64,000 nt of DNA from Dyella lutea. Lineage in GTDB: Bacteria > Pseudomonadota > Gammaproteobacteria > Xanthomonadales > Rhodanobacteraceae. The notes under the pieces are model-generated. The model was not told where the DNA came from and did not search any database. It saw only the letters and a program-made list of their open reading frames with translations. Position numbers and translations under genes: made by a program. Shown here piece by piece: positions 28,348-36,917 of this stretch. Each line of letters opens with the position of its first letter. The first letter of the stretch is position 1. The stretch lies in NCBI RefSeq assembly GCF_024158035.1, contig NZ_JAMZEK010000003.1, positions 558,001-622,000 on the forward strand. The letters run 5' to 3'.

Positions 28348-28498
28348 ACAGATGTGCTCCGGAAAACGGGGATAGGAAAGTTTCGTATATAGGCCGGAAA
28401 AACCAGCGCAAAGATGCCAAAACCGTCAAGGAATGAGGATTTAGCACAAGAAAGTTTGACAGATTCTAGCTCAATCGCAAGCTGGGCCGCATGGAACG

Positions 28499-28512
28499 CA
28501 AACGTTCGTTTG
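28499..28512. promoter_or_regulatory. PsrA-type operator 1
   Basis: CAAACGTTCGTTTG is a 14-base palindrome of the form CAAAC-N4-GTTTG, the known box of PsrA-like TetR regulators. It overlaps the -35 of the downstream promoter. Confidence 0.75.
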
Positions 28513-28539
28513 ACGATTGGCGAGCCCCGCGCGTATGCT
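28510..28539 (+). promoter_or_regulatory. promoter of the PsrA-like regulator gene
   Basis: TTGACG (28510-28515), 18 bases, TATGCT (28534-28539). Both hexamers abut one operator each, so a bound repressor would block RNA polymerase: autorepression is expected. Confidence 0.7.
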
Positions 28540-28553
28540 CAAACGATCGTTTG
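28540..28553. promoter_or_regulatory. PsrA-type operator 2
   Basis: CAAACGATCGTTTG, a perfect 14-base palindrome of the same CAAAC-N4-GTTTG form, centred 41 bases (about four helical turns) from operator 1 and covering the predicted transcription start. Confidence 0.8.
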
Positions 28554-28581
28554 ATTCTGCCGTGGGCGGTGGCTGTCTGCC

Positions 28582-29196
28582 GTGAACAGTTCGACCTCGA
28601 CCAAGGAACGCATCCTCACCGCCGCCGAGGCGCTGTTCGCACAGCGCGGCTTCGACGGTGCCTCGCTGCGCCAGCTGACATCGGCAGCCGGGGTCAATCT
28701 GGCGGCAGTGAATTACCACTTCGGCTCCAAGGAAAAGCTGGTCGAGCAGGTGTTCAAGCGCCGCCTGGACGCGCTGAACCAGCACCGCCTCGCCGAACTG
28801 GCCAAGGTTGCCGGCAAGCCCGCGACCCGGCTGGAAGACGTGCTGGCGGCCTATATCCGGCCCGCGCTGGAACTGTCGCACGAAGGCAACGGGTCGCTGT
28901 TCATGCGCGTGCTGGCGCGCGCGTTCGCCGAGCACGACGACACCCTGCGCCAGTTCCTGTCGGAGAACTACGGTCACGTGATGAAGCAGTTCACCGCCGA
29001 GTTCGCCCGGCTGCTGCCGCATCTGGATAGGGCCGAGCTGTACTGGCGCATCGACCTGGTGACCGGTGCGCTGACCCACGCCATGTCCGGCTTCGGCATG
29101 ATCCAGCGCAAGGACAACGTCAGCGAGCAGCAGCATCGCGAACAGACCGCCGCGCACCTGATCCGCTTCGCCGCCGCGGGCCTGAGCCACCCCTGA
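28582..29196 (+). CDS. psrA: TetR-family fatty-acid regulator, PsrA-like
   Basis: 204 aa, GTG start 28582. N-terminal TetR HTH (TKERILTAAEALFAQRGFDGASLRQLTSAAGVNLAAVNYHFGSKEKLV) is very like Pseudomonas PsrA; the C-terminal part (LFMRVLARAFAEHDDTLRQFL, YWRIDLVTGALTHAMSGFG) also follows PsrA. Pseudomonas PsrA binds long-chain fatty acids and represses fad genes. Two PsrA boxes lie in its own promoter and a fadN/fadA pair follows 79 bases downstream, so control of beta-oxidation and autoregulation are inferred. The symbol is by resemblance only. Confidence 0.8.
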   Translation: MNSSTSTKERILTAAEALFAQRGFDGASLRQLTSAAGVNLAAVNYHFGSKEKLVEQVFKRRLDALNQHRLAELAKVAGKPATRLEDVLAAYIRPALELSHEGNGSLFMRVLARAFAEHDDTLRQFLSENYGHVMKQFTAEFARLLPHLDRAELYWRIDLVTGALTHAMSGFGMIQRKDNVSEQQHREQTAAHLIRFAAAGLSHP

Positions 29197-29275
29197 CCCC
29201 TCTTTCATCGGGCTGCCACGGTAGTCCGATCCATTTTGTGTCTGCCCCCAATCGATTGATCGTATGGAGAAGCCA

Positions 29276-31663
29276 ATGACTGCTGCATCAACCTCACCTA
29301 CCGCGCTGCGCATCCGCAAGGCCGCGGTGCTGGGCGCCGGTGTGATGGGCGCGCAGATCGCCGCCCACCTCACCAACGCCGGCGTCGAGACCGTGCTGTT
29401 CGACCTGCCCGCGAAGGAAGGCCCCAAGAGCGGCATTGCGCTCAAGGCGATCGAGAACCTGAAGAAGCTCTCGCCTGCCCCGCTCGCCGACAAGAACCTC
29501 GCTGGCGCGATCATTCCGGCCAACTACGACGAGCATCTGGATCAACTGAAGGACGTCGATCTGGTGATCGAGGCGATCGCCGAGCGGATGGACTGGAAGC
29601 TCGACCTGTACAAGAAGATCGCCCCGCACGTTTCCGCCACTGCCGTGCTGGCCTCCAACACTTCGGGCCTGTCGATCAACGGCCTGGCTGAGGCGCTGCC
29701 GGAAGAAATGCGCCACCGTTTCACCGGCGTGCATTTCTTCAACCCGCCGCGCTACATGCATCTGGTGGAAGTCATCCCCACCCGCCTCACCGACGCCGCC
29801 GTGGTCGAAGGGCTGGAAGCGTTCCTGACCACCACCGTGGGCAAGGGCGTGGTGATCGCCAAGGACACGCCGAACTTCATCGGCAACCGCATCGGCGTGT
29901 TCTCGATCCTCTCCACGATGTATCACACCGAGCAGTTCAAGCTCGGCTTCGACACGGTGGACGCACTGACCGGCCCGGCACTGGGTCGCCCGAAGAGCGC
30001 CACCTACCGCACCGCCGACGTGGTCGGCCTGGACACCATGGCGCACGTCATCAAGACCATGGCCGACACCCTGCCGGATGACCCCTGGCATCAGTACTTC
30101 CAGGCGCCGGTTTGGCTCAAGGGCCTGATCGACAAGGGCGCGCTCGGGCAGAAGACCGGCGCCGGCTTCTACCGCAAGGCCGGCAAGGACATCGTGGTGC
30201 TGGACGTGGCCAAGCAGGACTACCGCCCGTCCGAACAGAAGGCTTCCGACGAGGTCGCCGCGATCCTCGCAATCAAGGATCCGGCGGAGAAGTTCGGCAA
30301 GCTGCGCGCGTCGTCCGACAGCCAAGCGCAGTTCCTGTGGGCGATCTTCCGCGACCTGTTCCACTACACCGCCTACCATCTGGCCGACATCGCCGACACC
30401 GCGCGTGACGTCGACTTCGCGATCCGCTGGGGCTACGGCTGGAAGCTCGGCCCGTTCGAGACCTGGCAGGCGGCCGGCTGGCAGCAGGTGGCCGGCTGGA
30501 TCGCCGAGGACATCGCCGCTGGCAAGGCGATGAGCAGCGCGCCCCTGCCCGGCTGGGTCACTGACGGCCGCACCGGCGTGCACGGCAAGGAAGGCTCCTG
30601 GTCGGCCAGTGCCGGCAGCTACAAGCCGCGCTCGTCGCACCCGGTCTACGCCCGCCAGCTATTCCCCGATCCGATCCTCGGCGAGAAGTTCGACCAGGGC
30701 ACCACGGTGTGGGAAAACGAGGGCGTGCGCCTGTGGACGCTGGGCGACGATGGCGTCGGCATCCTCTCGTTCAAGACCAAGATGAACACGGTCAACGATT
30801 TCGTGCTCGACGGCGTGCAGCACGCGATCAAGCTGGCCGAGGAAAAGCTCAAGGCCGTGGTGATCTGGCAGACCGGCGAGCCGTTCTCCGCTGGCGCCGA
30901 TCTCAAGGGCGCACTGGGCCTGTTGCAGGCGGGCAAGTTCGACGACTTCGAGAAGATGGTCGCCAACTTCCAGGCCACCAGCATGGCGATCAAGTATTCG
31001 CTGGTGCCGGTGGTGTCTGCCGTGCGCGGCATGGCCTTCGGCGGTGGCTGCGAGTTCCAGATGCACTCGGCCCGTACGGTCGCGGCGCTGGAGAGCTACA
31101 TCGGCCTGGTCGAGGCGGGCGTGGGCCTGCTGCCGGCCGGCGGCGGCCTGCATGAGCTGGCGGTGCGCGCGGCCAAGGCCAATCCGGCCGATCCGTTCGA
31201 GGAGCTGAAGAAGGTGTTCGAGACCGTGGCGATGGCCAAGGTCTCCTCCAGCGCGCTGGAAGCGAAGGCGATGGGCCTGCTGCGCCAGGACGACGTGGTG
31301 GTGTTCAACAGCTACGAGCTGCTCTACATCGCCAAGAAGGTGGCCGCCGCGATGGCCGAGAGCGGCTACCGCCCGCCGCTGCCGGCCCGCGCCGTGCCGG
31401 TGGCCGGCGACGTCGGCACCGCCACCTTCAAGGCCTCGCTGGCCAACCTGCAGGAAGGCTACTTCGCCTCCCCGCATGACATCGAGATCGCCAGCCGCAT
31501 CGCCGACTGCCTGTGCGGCGGCGCGATCGAGCGCGGCTCGCAGGTGGACGAGGCCTGGCTGCTGGCGCTGGAGCGCAAGCACTTCGTGGCACTGGCCAAG
31601 ACAGAGAAAACCCAGGCCCGCATCGCCCACACCATGACCACCGGCAAGCCGCTGCGTAACTGA
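29276..31663 (+). CDS. 3-hydroxyacyl-CoA dehydrogenase / enoyl-CoA hydratase, FadN-type domain order
   Basis: 795 aa from ATG 29276, which has GGAG six bases upstream; an ATG at 29264 is also possible. The order is NAD-binding hydroxyacyl-CoA dehydrogenase first (AAVLGAGVMGAQIA near residue 19, then the C-terminal dehydrogenase halves to about 480) and crotonase last (about 490-720: FSAGADLKG, AFGGGCEFQMH oxyanion-hole segments). This is reversed from E. coli FadB and matches the FadN/YusL type. It would do the hydration and oxidation steps of beta-oxidation with FadA downstream. Confidence 0.92.
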   Translation: MTAASTSPTALRIRKAAVLGAGVMGAQIAAHLTNAGVETVLFDLPAKEGPKSGIALKAIENLKKLSPAPLADKNLAGAIIPANYDEHLDQLKDVDLVIEAIAERMDWKLDLYKKIAPHVSATAVLASNTSGLSINGLAEALPEEMRHRFTGVHFFNPPRYMHLVEVIPTRLTDAAVVEGLEAFLTTTVGKGVVIAKDTPNFIGNRIGVFSILSTMYHTEQFKLGFDTVDALTGPALGRPKSATYRTADVVGLDTMAHVIKTMADTLPDDPWHQYFQAPVWLKGLIDKGALGQKTGAGFYRKAGKDIVVLDVAKQDYRPSEQKASDEVAAILAIKDPAEKFGKLRASSDSQAQFLWAIFRDLFHYTAYHLADIADTARDVDFAIRWGYGWKLGPFETWQAAGWQQVAGWIAEDIAAGKAMSSAPLPGWVTDGRTGVHGKEGSWSASAGSYKPRSSHPVYARQLFPDPILGEKFDQGTTVWENEGVRLWTLGDDGVGILSFKTKMNTVNDFVLDGVQHAIKLAEEKLKAVVIWQTGEPFSAGADLKGALGLLQAGKFDDFEKMVANFQATSMAIKYSLVPVVSAVRGMAFGGGCEFQMHSARTVAALESYIGLVEAGVGLLPAGGGLHELAVRAAKANPADPFEELKKVFETVAMAKVSSSALEAKAMGLLRQDDVVVFNSYELLYIAKKVAAAMAESGYRPPLPARAVPVAGDVGTATFKASLANLQEGYFASPHDIEIASRIADCLCGGAIERGSQVDEAWLLALERKHFVALAKTEKTQARIAHTMTTGKPLRN

Positions 31664-31714
31664 TAGGCGTTGCGACCGACCCACTCCATCACCGGAAACC
31701 CCGAGGCCGCCGAA

Positions 31715-31793
31715 CGTCATCCCCGCGCAAGCGGGGATCCATCTTGATCTGACGCCAGAAACACGATGGATTCCCGCTTGCGCGGGAATGACG
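31715..31793. repeat. REPIN-like inverted repeat between fadN-type gene and fadA
   Basis: Left unit CGTCATCCCCGCGCAAGCGG (31715 on) and right unit ending 31793 (TTCCCGCTTGCGCGGGAATGACG) are inverted copies: the complement of the right one is CGTCATTCCCGCGCAAGCGG. Each can fold on itself, and both together can form a long stem. It lies inside the probable fad operon. Confidence 0.85.
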
Positions 31794-31837
31794 AACAAAA
31801 AAAGCCCGGCTTCGAGGTCACTCAAAGGAAACAGACC

Positions 31838-33046
31838 ATGACCAAGCAAGTGCAAGACGCCTACATCGTCGCCGCCACCCGCACGCCGGTCGGCAAGGCG
31901 CCGCGCGGCGTGTTCCGCAACACCCGACCGGACGACATGCTCGCCCACGTGATCCGCGCCGTGATGGCGCAGGCGCCGGGCATCGATCCGCACCGCATCG
32001 AGGACGTCATCGTCGGCTGCGCCATGCCCGAGGCCGAGCAGGGCATGAACGTGGCGCGCATCGGCGCCCTGCTCGCCGGCCTGCCGTACACCGTACCCGG
32101 CGTGACCATCAACCGCTTCTGCTCGTCCGGCGTGCAGGCCATCGCAATGGCCGCCGACCGCATCCAGCTCGGCGTGGCCGACCTGATGATCGCGGCCGGC
32201 ACCGAGAGCATGAGCATGGTGCCGATGATGGGCCACAAGGTGGCGATGAACCCGGCCATCTTCGCCAACGACGAGGATCGCGCCATCGCCTACGGCATGG
32301 GCATCACCGCCGAGAAGGTAGCCGAGCAGTGGAAGGTCACCCGCGAGCAGCAGGACGCCTTCGCCGTGGAAAGCCATCGCCGCGCGCTGGCCGCGATCGC
32401 CGCGGGCGAGTTCAAGGACGAGATCACCCCGTTCCAGCTCGACGACCACTACCCCAACCTGGCCACCGGCGGCATCGTCACCGACAGCCGCCTGATCGAC
32501 ACCGACGAGGGCCCGCGCGCGGGCACCACGATGGAGGTGCTGGCCAAGCTGCGCACCGTGTTCCGCAATGACCGCTTCGGCGGCTCGGTGACCGCCGGCA
32601 ACTCCTCGCAGATGTCCGATGGCGCCGGCGCCCTGCTGCTGGCCAGCGAGAAGGCGATCAAGGAGTTCAACCTGACCCCGATCGGTCGCTTCGTCGGCTA
32701 CTCGGTGGCCGGCGTGAAGCCGGAGATCATGGGCATCGGCCCGAAGGAAGCCATCCCGAAGGCGCTCAAGCAGACCGGCATCAAGCAGGACCAGCTGGAC
32801 TGGATCGAGCTCAACGAGGCGTTCGCCGCGCAGGCGCTGGCGGTGATCGGCGACCTTGGCCTGGATCCGGCCAAGGTCAACCCGCTGGGCGGCGCCATCG
32901 CGCTGGGCCACCCGCTCGGCGCCACCGGCGCGGTGCGCGCCGCCACCCTGCTGCACGGCATGCGCCGCCGCAAGCAGAAGTACGGCATGGTGACCATGTG
33001 CATCGGCACCGGCATGGGCGCGGCGGGAGTGTTCGAATCGCTCTGA
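31838..33046 (+). CDS. fadA: acetyl-CoA acyltransferase (3-ketoacyl-CoA thiolase)
   Basis: 402 aa from ATG 31838 with AAGGAA nine bases upstream; codons further upstream read through the repeat. Thiolase motifs: NRFCSSGVQA (acyl-accepting Cys about 91), NEAFAAQ, GHPLGATG (catalytic His) and CIGTGMGAAG (second Cys). It performs the last, thiolytic step of beta-oxidation and pairs with the FadN-type enzyme upstream. A bidirectional terminator follows. Confidence 0.95.
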   Translation: MTKQVQDAYIVAATRTPVGKAPRGVFRNTRPDDMLAHVIRAVMAQAPGIDPHRIEDVIVGCAMPEAEQGMNVARIGALLAGLPYTVPGVTINRFCSSGVQAIAMAADRIQLGVADLMIAAGTESMSMVPMMGHKVAMNPAIFANDEDRAIAYGMGITAEKVAEQWKVTREQQDAFAVESHRRALAAIAAGEFKDEITPFQLDDHYPNLATGGIVTDSRLIDTDEGPRAGTTMEVLAKLRTVFRNDRFGGSVTAGNSSQMSDGAGALLLASEKAIKEFNLTPIGRFVGYSVAGVKPEIMGIGPKEAIPKALKQTGIKQDQLDWIELNEAFAAQALAVIGDLGLDPAKVNPLGGAIALGHPLGATGAVRAATLLHGMRRRKQKYGMVTMCIGTGMGAAGVFESL

Positions 33047-33067
33047 TCCGCTAGCAGGTCGAACCCG

Positions 33068-33096
33068 AAAGCGCCGCAGCAATGCGGCGCTTTTTC
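33068..33096 (+). terminator. Rho-independent terminator of fadA, bidirectional
   Basis: AAAGCGCCGCA - GCAA - TGCGGCGCTTT with a following TT-run (33091-33095): an 11-bp stem. Read on the minus strand it ends the convergent ABC transporter operon as well. Confidence 0.9.
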
Positions 33097-33112
33097 GTCT
33101 CCAGGCCCAGCT

Positions 33113-33874
33113 TCAGCCAGCCTCGCCCCGATCGAAATGCCATAGGCCAAAGCCGGCCATCATCAGCCCTCCGATCAGCCCCACGATGACCACCTGCAAC
33201 AGGTGGTTTGATTGGCGTGCGAGTACCTGCACCGGCATCGACCACGGGAACCAGGGGCCGAACCGTGCCGACTGCCCGATCAGGAACCCGGCCACTGTGC
33301 CGGCCACGCCGATGAACACCGACGTGGTGAAGCTCTGCCAGCGCATGGCGACCCAGGCCTGCAGCGCGATCATCAGGCCAGCGGCAGCCACGCACGCGCT
33401 TGCATGGACGGCCAGCCAGCGCCACGGCGCCGGACCGGCGATGCCGAACGCCGGCTGCGCATGCATGATCACCCAGCCGGCCAGCGGCGTGGCCAGGGCG
33501 AGCAAGGCGGTGGCCGTCAGGACCATCGCTGCCAGCACGCAGAGCTTGGCCGCATAGTGGCTCCACCGCGGCAGCGGCAGGGCCAGCAGATGCTTCCATG
33601 TCTGCGGGCCATGCTCCATGTTCGCCAGCAGGGCGGCTTGAAGGGTCACGAACAGTGGCAGCATCAGGAACACCCACAGCACGAACAGCCCGTTCGCATA
33701 GCGCATCCAGGCCTCCTGCCCGCTCAGGGACGAGGGGCCGTGCAGCTGGCTCAGGCTGATCTGAAGCACGCTCAGCAGCACCACCAGCATCGGCGCCAGC
33801 ACCACCATCCAGGCCGCCAGGGTATGCCGCAACTTGACCCGCTCGGCGGCCAGCGCCCGCCCCAATGCCCTCAT
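33113..33874 (-). CDS. ABC-2 type transporter permease
   Basis: 253 aa from ATG 33874 (MRALGRALAAERVKLRHTLA); the start overlaps the ATPase stop (ATGA). About six membrane helices (WMVVLAPMLVVLL; GLFVLWVFLMLPLFVT; VLAAMVLTATALLALA; ASACVAAAGLMIALQ; SVFIGVAGTVAGFLI; VVIVGLIGGLMMAGF). The N-terminal ERVKLR...W pattern is that of bacitracin/lantibiotic-immunity type permeases (LanEG/ABC-2_4), so an immunity or multidrug role is possible. Pairs with the ATPase at 33871-34776. Confidence 0.85.
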   Translation of the reverse strand: MRALGRALAAERVKLRHTLAAWMVVLAPMLVVLLSVLQISLSQLHGPSSLSGQEAWMRYANGLFVLWVFLMLPLFVTLQAALLANMEHGPQTWKHLLALPLPRWSHYAAKLCVLAAMVLTATALLALATPLAGWVIMHAQPAFGIAGPAPWRWLAVHASACVAAAGLMIALQAWVAMRWQSFTTSVFIGVAGTVAGFLIGQSARFGPWFPWSMPVQVLARQSNHLLQVVIVGLIGGLMMAGFGLWHFDRGEAG

Positions 33875-34776
33875 GCGGCATCCCTCCCGGTCATCTCGAA
33901 GAACAGCGTCTCCAGCGAGCGCGGGCTTCGCGCCAGCGCGTGCACCTCGTGCCCCCGGGTCACCAGCCATCGGTTGATCTCGTGGTCCGGTCGCTGCGGC
34001 ATCGGCACGCGCACCGTGGTGGGGTCGACCTGCTGGGCGGCCTCGCCCAGTTCCGCAAGGGCGGCGCACACTGCCTCGCCATCGGTGCAGCGGATCACCA
34101 GAGGATCCCCATAGCGCTTTCGCAACTCGGCCGGGGTGCCCTGGAAGCGCAGCCGCCCCTGGTGCAGCACCCCGACGTGCGAGGCCATCTGCTCCACTTC
34201 GGCGAGCAGGTGGCTGGACACGAACACCGTGATGCCCAGCTCGCCCGCCATGCGCTGCAGCAGGGTGCGCAACTCGACGATGCCTGCCGGATCCAGGCCG
34301 TTGCTCGGCTCGTCCAGCACCAGCAGCCGCGGCTCGCCGAGCAGCGCCAGCGCAATGCCGAGACGCTGGCGCATGCCCAGCGAATACACGCGCACGCGGC
34401 GATGCGCGTCGCGCTCGAGGCCGACGATGCGCAGTACGGCGTCGATGCGCTCCGGCGCAAGACCGAGCAGGCGCCGGGTGACTTCCAGGTTTTCGTAACC
34501 GGACAGGTGCGGATACAGCGAGGGCGACTCCACCATCGAGCCGACCTGCCGCAGGGGAGTACGCGACTGCCGCGTCAGCGGCTGGCCGAACAGGCGGATC
34601 TCGCCGCCATCGGCGCGCAGCAGACCGAGCAGCAGGCGGATGGTGGTGGTCTTGCCGGCCCCGTTCGGACCGAGAAAGCCGTATACGCTACCAGCAGGTA
34701 CCGCCAGGTCGAGCGCCTCCACGCCGTGCCCGGTGGTGAAGCGGCGCGTCAACGTCCGGGTTTCGATGGCCAACAT
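33871..34776 (-). CDS. ABC transporter ATP-binding protein
   Basis: 301 aa from ATG 34776 (GAGGAG ten bases upstream); a further ATG at 34803 is in frame. Walker A GPNGAGKT, Q-loop near MVESPSLYPHLSGYENL, signature YSLGMRQRLG, Walker B LLVLDEPSNG, H-loop SSHLLAEVEQM. The C-terminal ~80 residues are a regulatory extension as in antibiotic-export ATPases. Drives the permease encoded next. Close to a two-component system, a typical setting for antimicrobial-peptide transporters, though 77 bases separate them. Confidence 0.92.
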   Translation of the reverse strand: MLAIETRTLTRRFTTGHGVEALDLAVPAGSVYGFLGPNGAGKTTTIRLLLGLLRADGGEIRLFGQPLTRQSRTPLRQVGSMVESPSLYPHLSGYENLEVTRRLLGLAPERIDAVLRIVGLERDAHRRVRVYSLGMRQRLGIALALLGEPRLLVLDEPSNGLDPAGIVELRTLLQRMAGELGITVFVSSHLLAEVEQMASHVGVLHQGRLRFQGTPAELRKRYGDPLVIRCTDGEAVCAALAELGEAAQQVDPTTVRVPMPQRPDHEINRWLVTRGHEVHALARSPRSLETLFFEMTGRDAA

Positions 34777-34880
34777 GGCGCGGATGCTCCTCGGATCATT
34801 CATGGCCCATCAGGCCAGAACCCGCGTCGCCCGGCCATAGGCCTGAGCTCACAGTGACTTGTGACCGGTGCTACCCCGGC

Positions 34881-35549
34881 TCAGCCTTCACCGACCTCGA
34901 AGCGGTACCCGGCGCCATACACCGAATGGATGAAGGCTTGCCCGGGTGCGATGTCCTCCAGCTTGCGACGAAGGTTGCGCACGTGGCTGTCGACCACGCG
35001 ATCGGTGACGTCGCGCAGGTCGTCGTGCATCAGGTCCAGCAACTGGTCGCGCGAATAGATCCGGCCGGGCTGCGACAGCATGGCCTGCAGCAGGCGGTAC
35101 TCGGTGGTGGTCAGCGGCAAGGGGCGTCCCTGGTAGCGGATGCGCTGCGCGGACTCGTCCAGGGTGAACGGGTTGGCCGGCGCGCCCGGTCGGCCGCGGC
35201 GGAGTACCGCCTGCACCCGGGCCACCACTTCGCGCGGGCTGAACGGCTTGCAGATGTAGTCGTCGGCGCCAAGCTCCAGCCCGAGCAGGCGATCGATCTC
35301 CTCGACGCGTGCGGTGAGCATGATCACCGGCAACGCGCTGTCGCGGCGCAGTTCGCGCAGGATCGCCAGCCCGTCCTGGCCCGGCAGCATGATGTCCAGC
35401 AGCAGCAGCGCCGGCCGCTCGGCAGCCACCGCGGCTAGCACGCGATTCCCCTCGCCCACCACCGATGCCTCGTGTCCGGACTGGGCGAGGTAGTCAGCCA
35501 GCAGCCGGGCGATCTTCGGCTCGTCCTCGGCGATCAGGATGCGGGCCAT
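34881..35549 (-). CDS. OmpR-family response regulator (BaeR-like)
   Basis: 222 aa from ATG 35549, one base after the kinase stop. Receiver domain with acidic pocket AEDE and phospho-acceptor Asp52 (LLLLDIMLPG), switch Thr in MLTAR, Lys in CKPF; winged-helix DNA-binding domain from about residue 130 (LTTTEYRLLQAMLSQPGR, DRVVDSHVRNLRRKLE). It is downstream of a kinase gene that the prophage has split, so its original promoter, if ahead of the kinase, now lies beyond the phage. Confidence 0.92.
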   Translation of the reverse strand: MARILIAEDEPKIARLLADYLAQSGHEASVVGEGNRVLAAVAAERPALLLLDIMLPGQDGLAILRELRRDSALPVIMLTARVEEIDRLLGLELGADDYICKPFSPREVVARVQAVLRRGRPGAPANPFTLDESAQRIRYQGRPLPLTTTEYRLLQAMLSQPGRIYSRDQLLDLMHDDLRDVTDRVVDSHVRNLRRKLEDIAPGQAFIHSVYGAGYRFEVGEG

Positions 35550-35550
35550 C

Positions 35551-36720
35551 TCAGGCCGTCTCCAGCGGCAGGCGCAGTTCCATCCGCAGGCCGCCGAGCG
35601 GCGAGGCCACGGCAATCAGCGTGCCTCCGTGTGCGATGGCGATCCGCTGCGCGATCGCCAGACCCAGTCCGCTGCCGCCGAGGGCGCGATTGCGCGAGCC
35701 GTCGACGCGGTACAGCGGCTGGAACAGGAACGGCAAGGCTTCTTCGGGCACGCCGGGCGGCGTGTCGTCGATGCGCAGGCAGGCCTGGTCGCCCTCGACG
35801 AACACCCGCGCCTCGATCCTGCCCCCACGCTCGGTGTAGCGCAGGCTGTTGCTGAGCAGGTTGTCGATCAGCTGGCGCATGCGATCGGCATCGACATGGA
35901 CCGGCGCCGCCTGATCGGCGTGGGCGATGGCGATGGTGATGCCGGCCCGCTGCGCGGCGGCCTCGAAACGTGCCACCCCTTCGATCAGCAGCTCGGCCAG
36001 GTCATGTCGTGCCGGCCGGTAGCTCAGCGACCCGGCATCGGCCATCGACCACTGGTGCAGGTCATCCACCAACCGATCGAGCCGCATCACCTCCTCGTGC
36101 ACCGAGGCCAGTGTCGCGGCATCCGTCGGTCGCACGCCGTCACGCATCGCTTCCAGTTCGCCGCGCACGATCGCCAGCGGCGTGCGCAGTTCGTGCGAGA
36201 TGTCGGCCATCCAGCGCTGCCGCGCGGTGTCGTGCGCCGCCAGCGCCTCGCTCAGGCGATTGACGTGCCGCACCAGATCGCCCAACTCGTCTTGCCGGTG
36301 CGTGATCAGCTGCCCGCCGAACGCACCGTCGGAGAGTTTGCGGGCCGCCTTTTCAACGTCACGCAGCGGCGCGAGCAGGTGACGGGCGAAAGCCCACGCC
36401 ACGGTCATCGCCAGCAGCAGCAACAGTCCGGCCAGCCAGATCATCCCGCGCACCTGCGCAGCGAGGAACGCGGTATCGCGGGGATCGGCCGGACGACTCA
36501 GCGGGCGCAGCGCCAACCAGCCCACCACGCTGCCATCGACCCGGATCGGGCGCTCAAGGGCGCCCGGTGGCGGGATCTCCCCCGCGACCACGGCACGGTC
36601 GGCATCGAGCAGACTGACCCTCGACGGCAGAGGCGCCGACGGGGGCTGCGCAACCACCGGCGGAGGGGGCGGTGGCGGCGGTAGCGGTGGTGGCGGCGGC
36701 GTTGGAGGTGGCGGCGCCTC
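35551..36720 (-). pseudogene. BaeS-like sensor histidine kinase, 5' end removed by prophage insertion
   Basis: The remaining frame is open from 36720 to the stop at 35551; the first usable start is GTG 36657 (368 aa). It keeps the end of the periplasmic domain (a Pro-rich run, then LPSRVSLLDADRAVVAGE), one transmembrane helix (IWLAGLLLLLAMTVAWAFA), HAMP, the phospho-acceptor His (ISHELRTPLA), and the ATPase boxes (NLLSNSLRYT, GGSGLGLAIAQ). The first transmembrane helix and about half of the periplasmic sensor are missing. Such a kinase would lack its sensor. The missing 5' part should lie beyond the right end of the phage. Confidence 0.75.
36658..36714 (-). repeat. proline-codon run in the kinase periplasmic domain
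   Basis: Almost uninterrupted CCN codons (17 Pro out of 19 codons, broken by one Leu and one Thr). Pro-rich periplasmic stretches are common in BaeS-type kinases. It is the last intact kinase segment before the phage junction. Confidence 0.7.
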
Positions 36721-36917
36721 TGTGCGGGGACACGGGGTTTGAGGAATCGGGACAAGGCGGAAAATAGAGGGACGAATCGGGATGAAATGGCTTCAGATAG
36801 CCAATTGAAGCCCGAGAGCGAGTGAAAAGCGCGCCGATCCCTTGGTTTGCAAAATAGGCGCGGAATCGGGTGCAGAGACAGTAGGTTTGCAAATTGAAGG
36901 CGGAGCGGTCCGCGCGT
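36721..36917. other. prophage left end with repeated transposase-binding-type motifs
   Basis: No gene. GAATCGGG occurs three times (36754, 36774, 36862 area). GGTTTGCAAA occurs twice (36844 and 36883 area), each continuing A(T)TAG/TGAAGGCG. CCAATTGAAGCC (36801) matches CAAATTGAAGGC (36890). AAAATAG-n-GAATCGGG is seen at 36760 and 36851. Repeats of ~22 bases in two or three copies inside a TG-terminus fit the L1-L3 sites of Mu-type transposases. The exact terminus and the 5-base target duplication (GCCTC, 36716-36720) are predictions. Confidence 0.55.

Noticed and set aside
28381-28400. Firm promoter call for ndk
   Set aside because: TATATA is present on the minus strand but no -35 with proper spacing was found, so it is mentioned only within the ndk entry.
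36658-36792. A simple frameshift or start-site error in the sensor kinase instead of insertion
   Set aside because: No other frame supplies a transmembrane helix upstream, and repeated phage-end motifs begin exactly where kinase-like coding ends.
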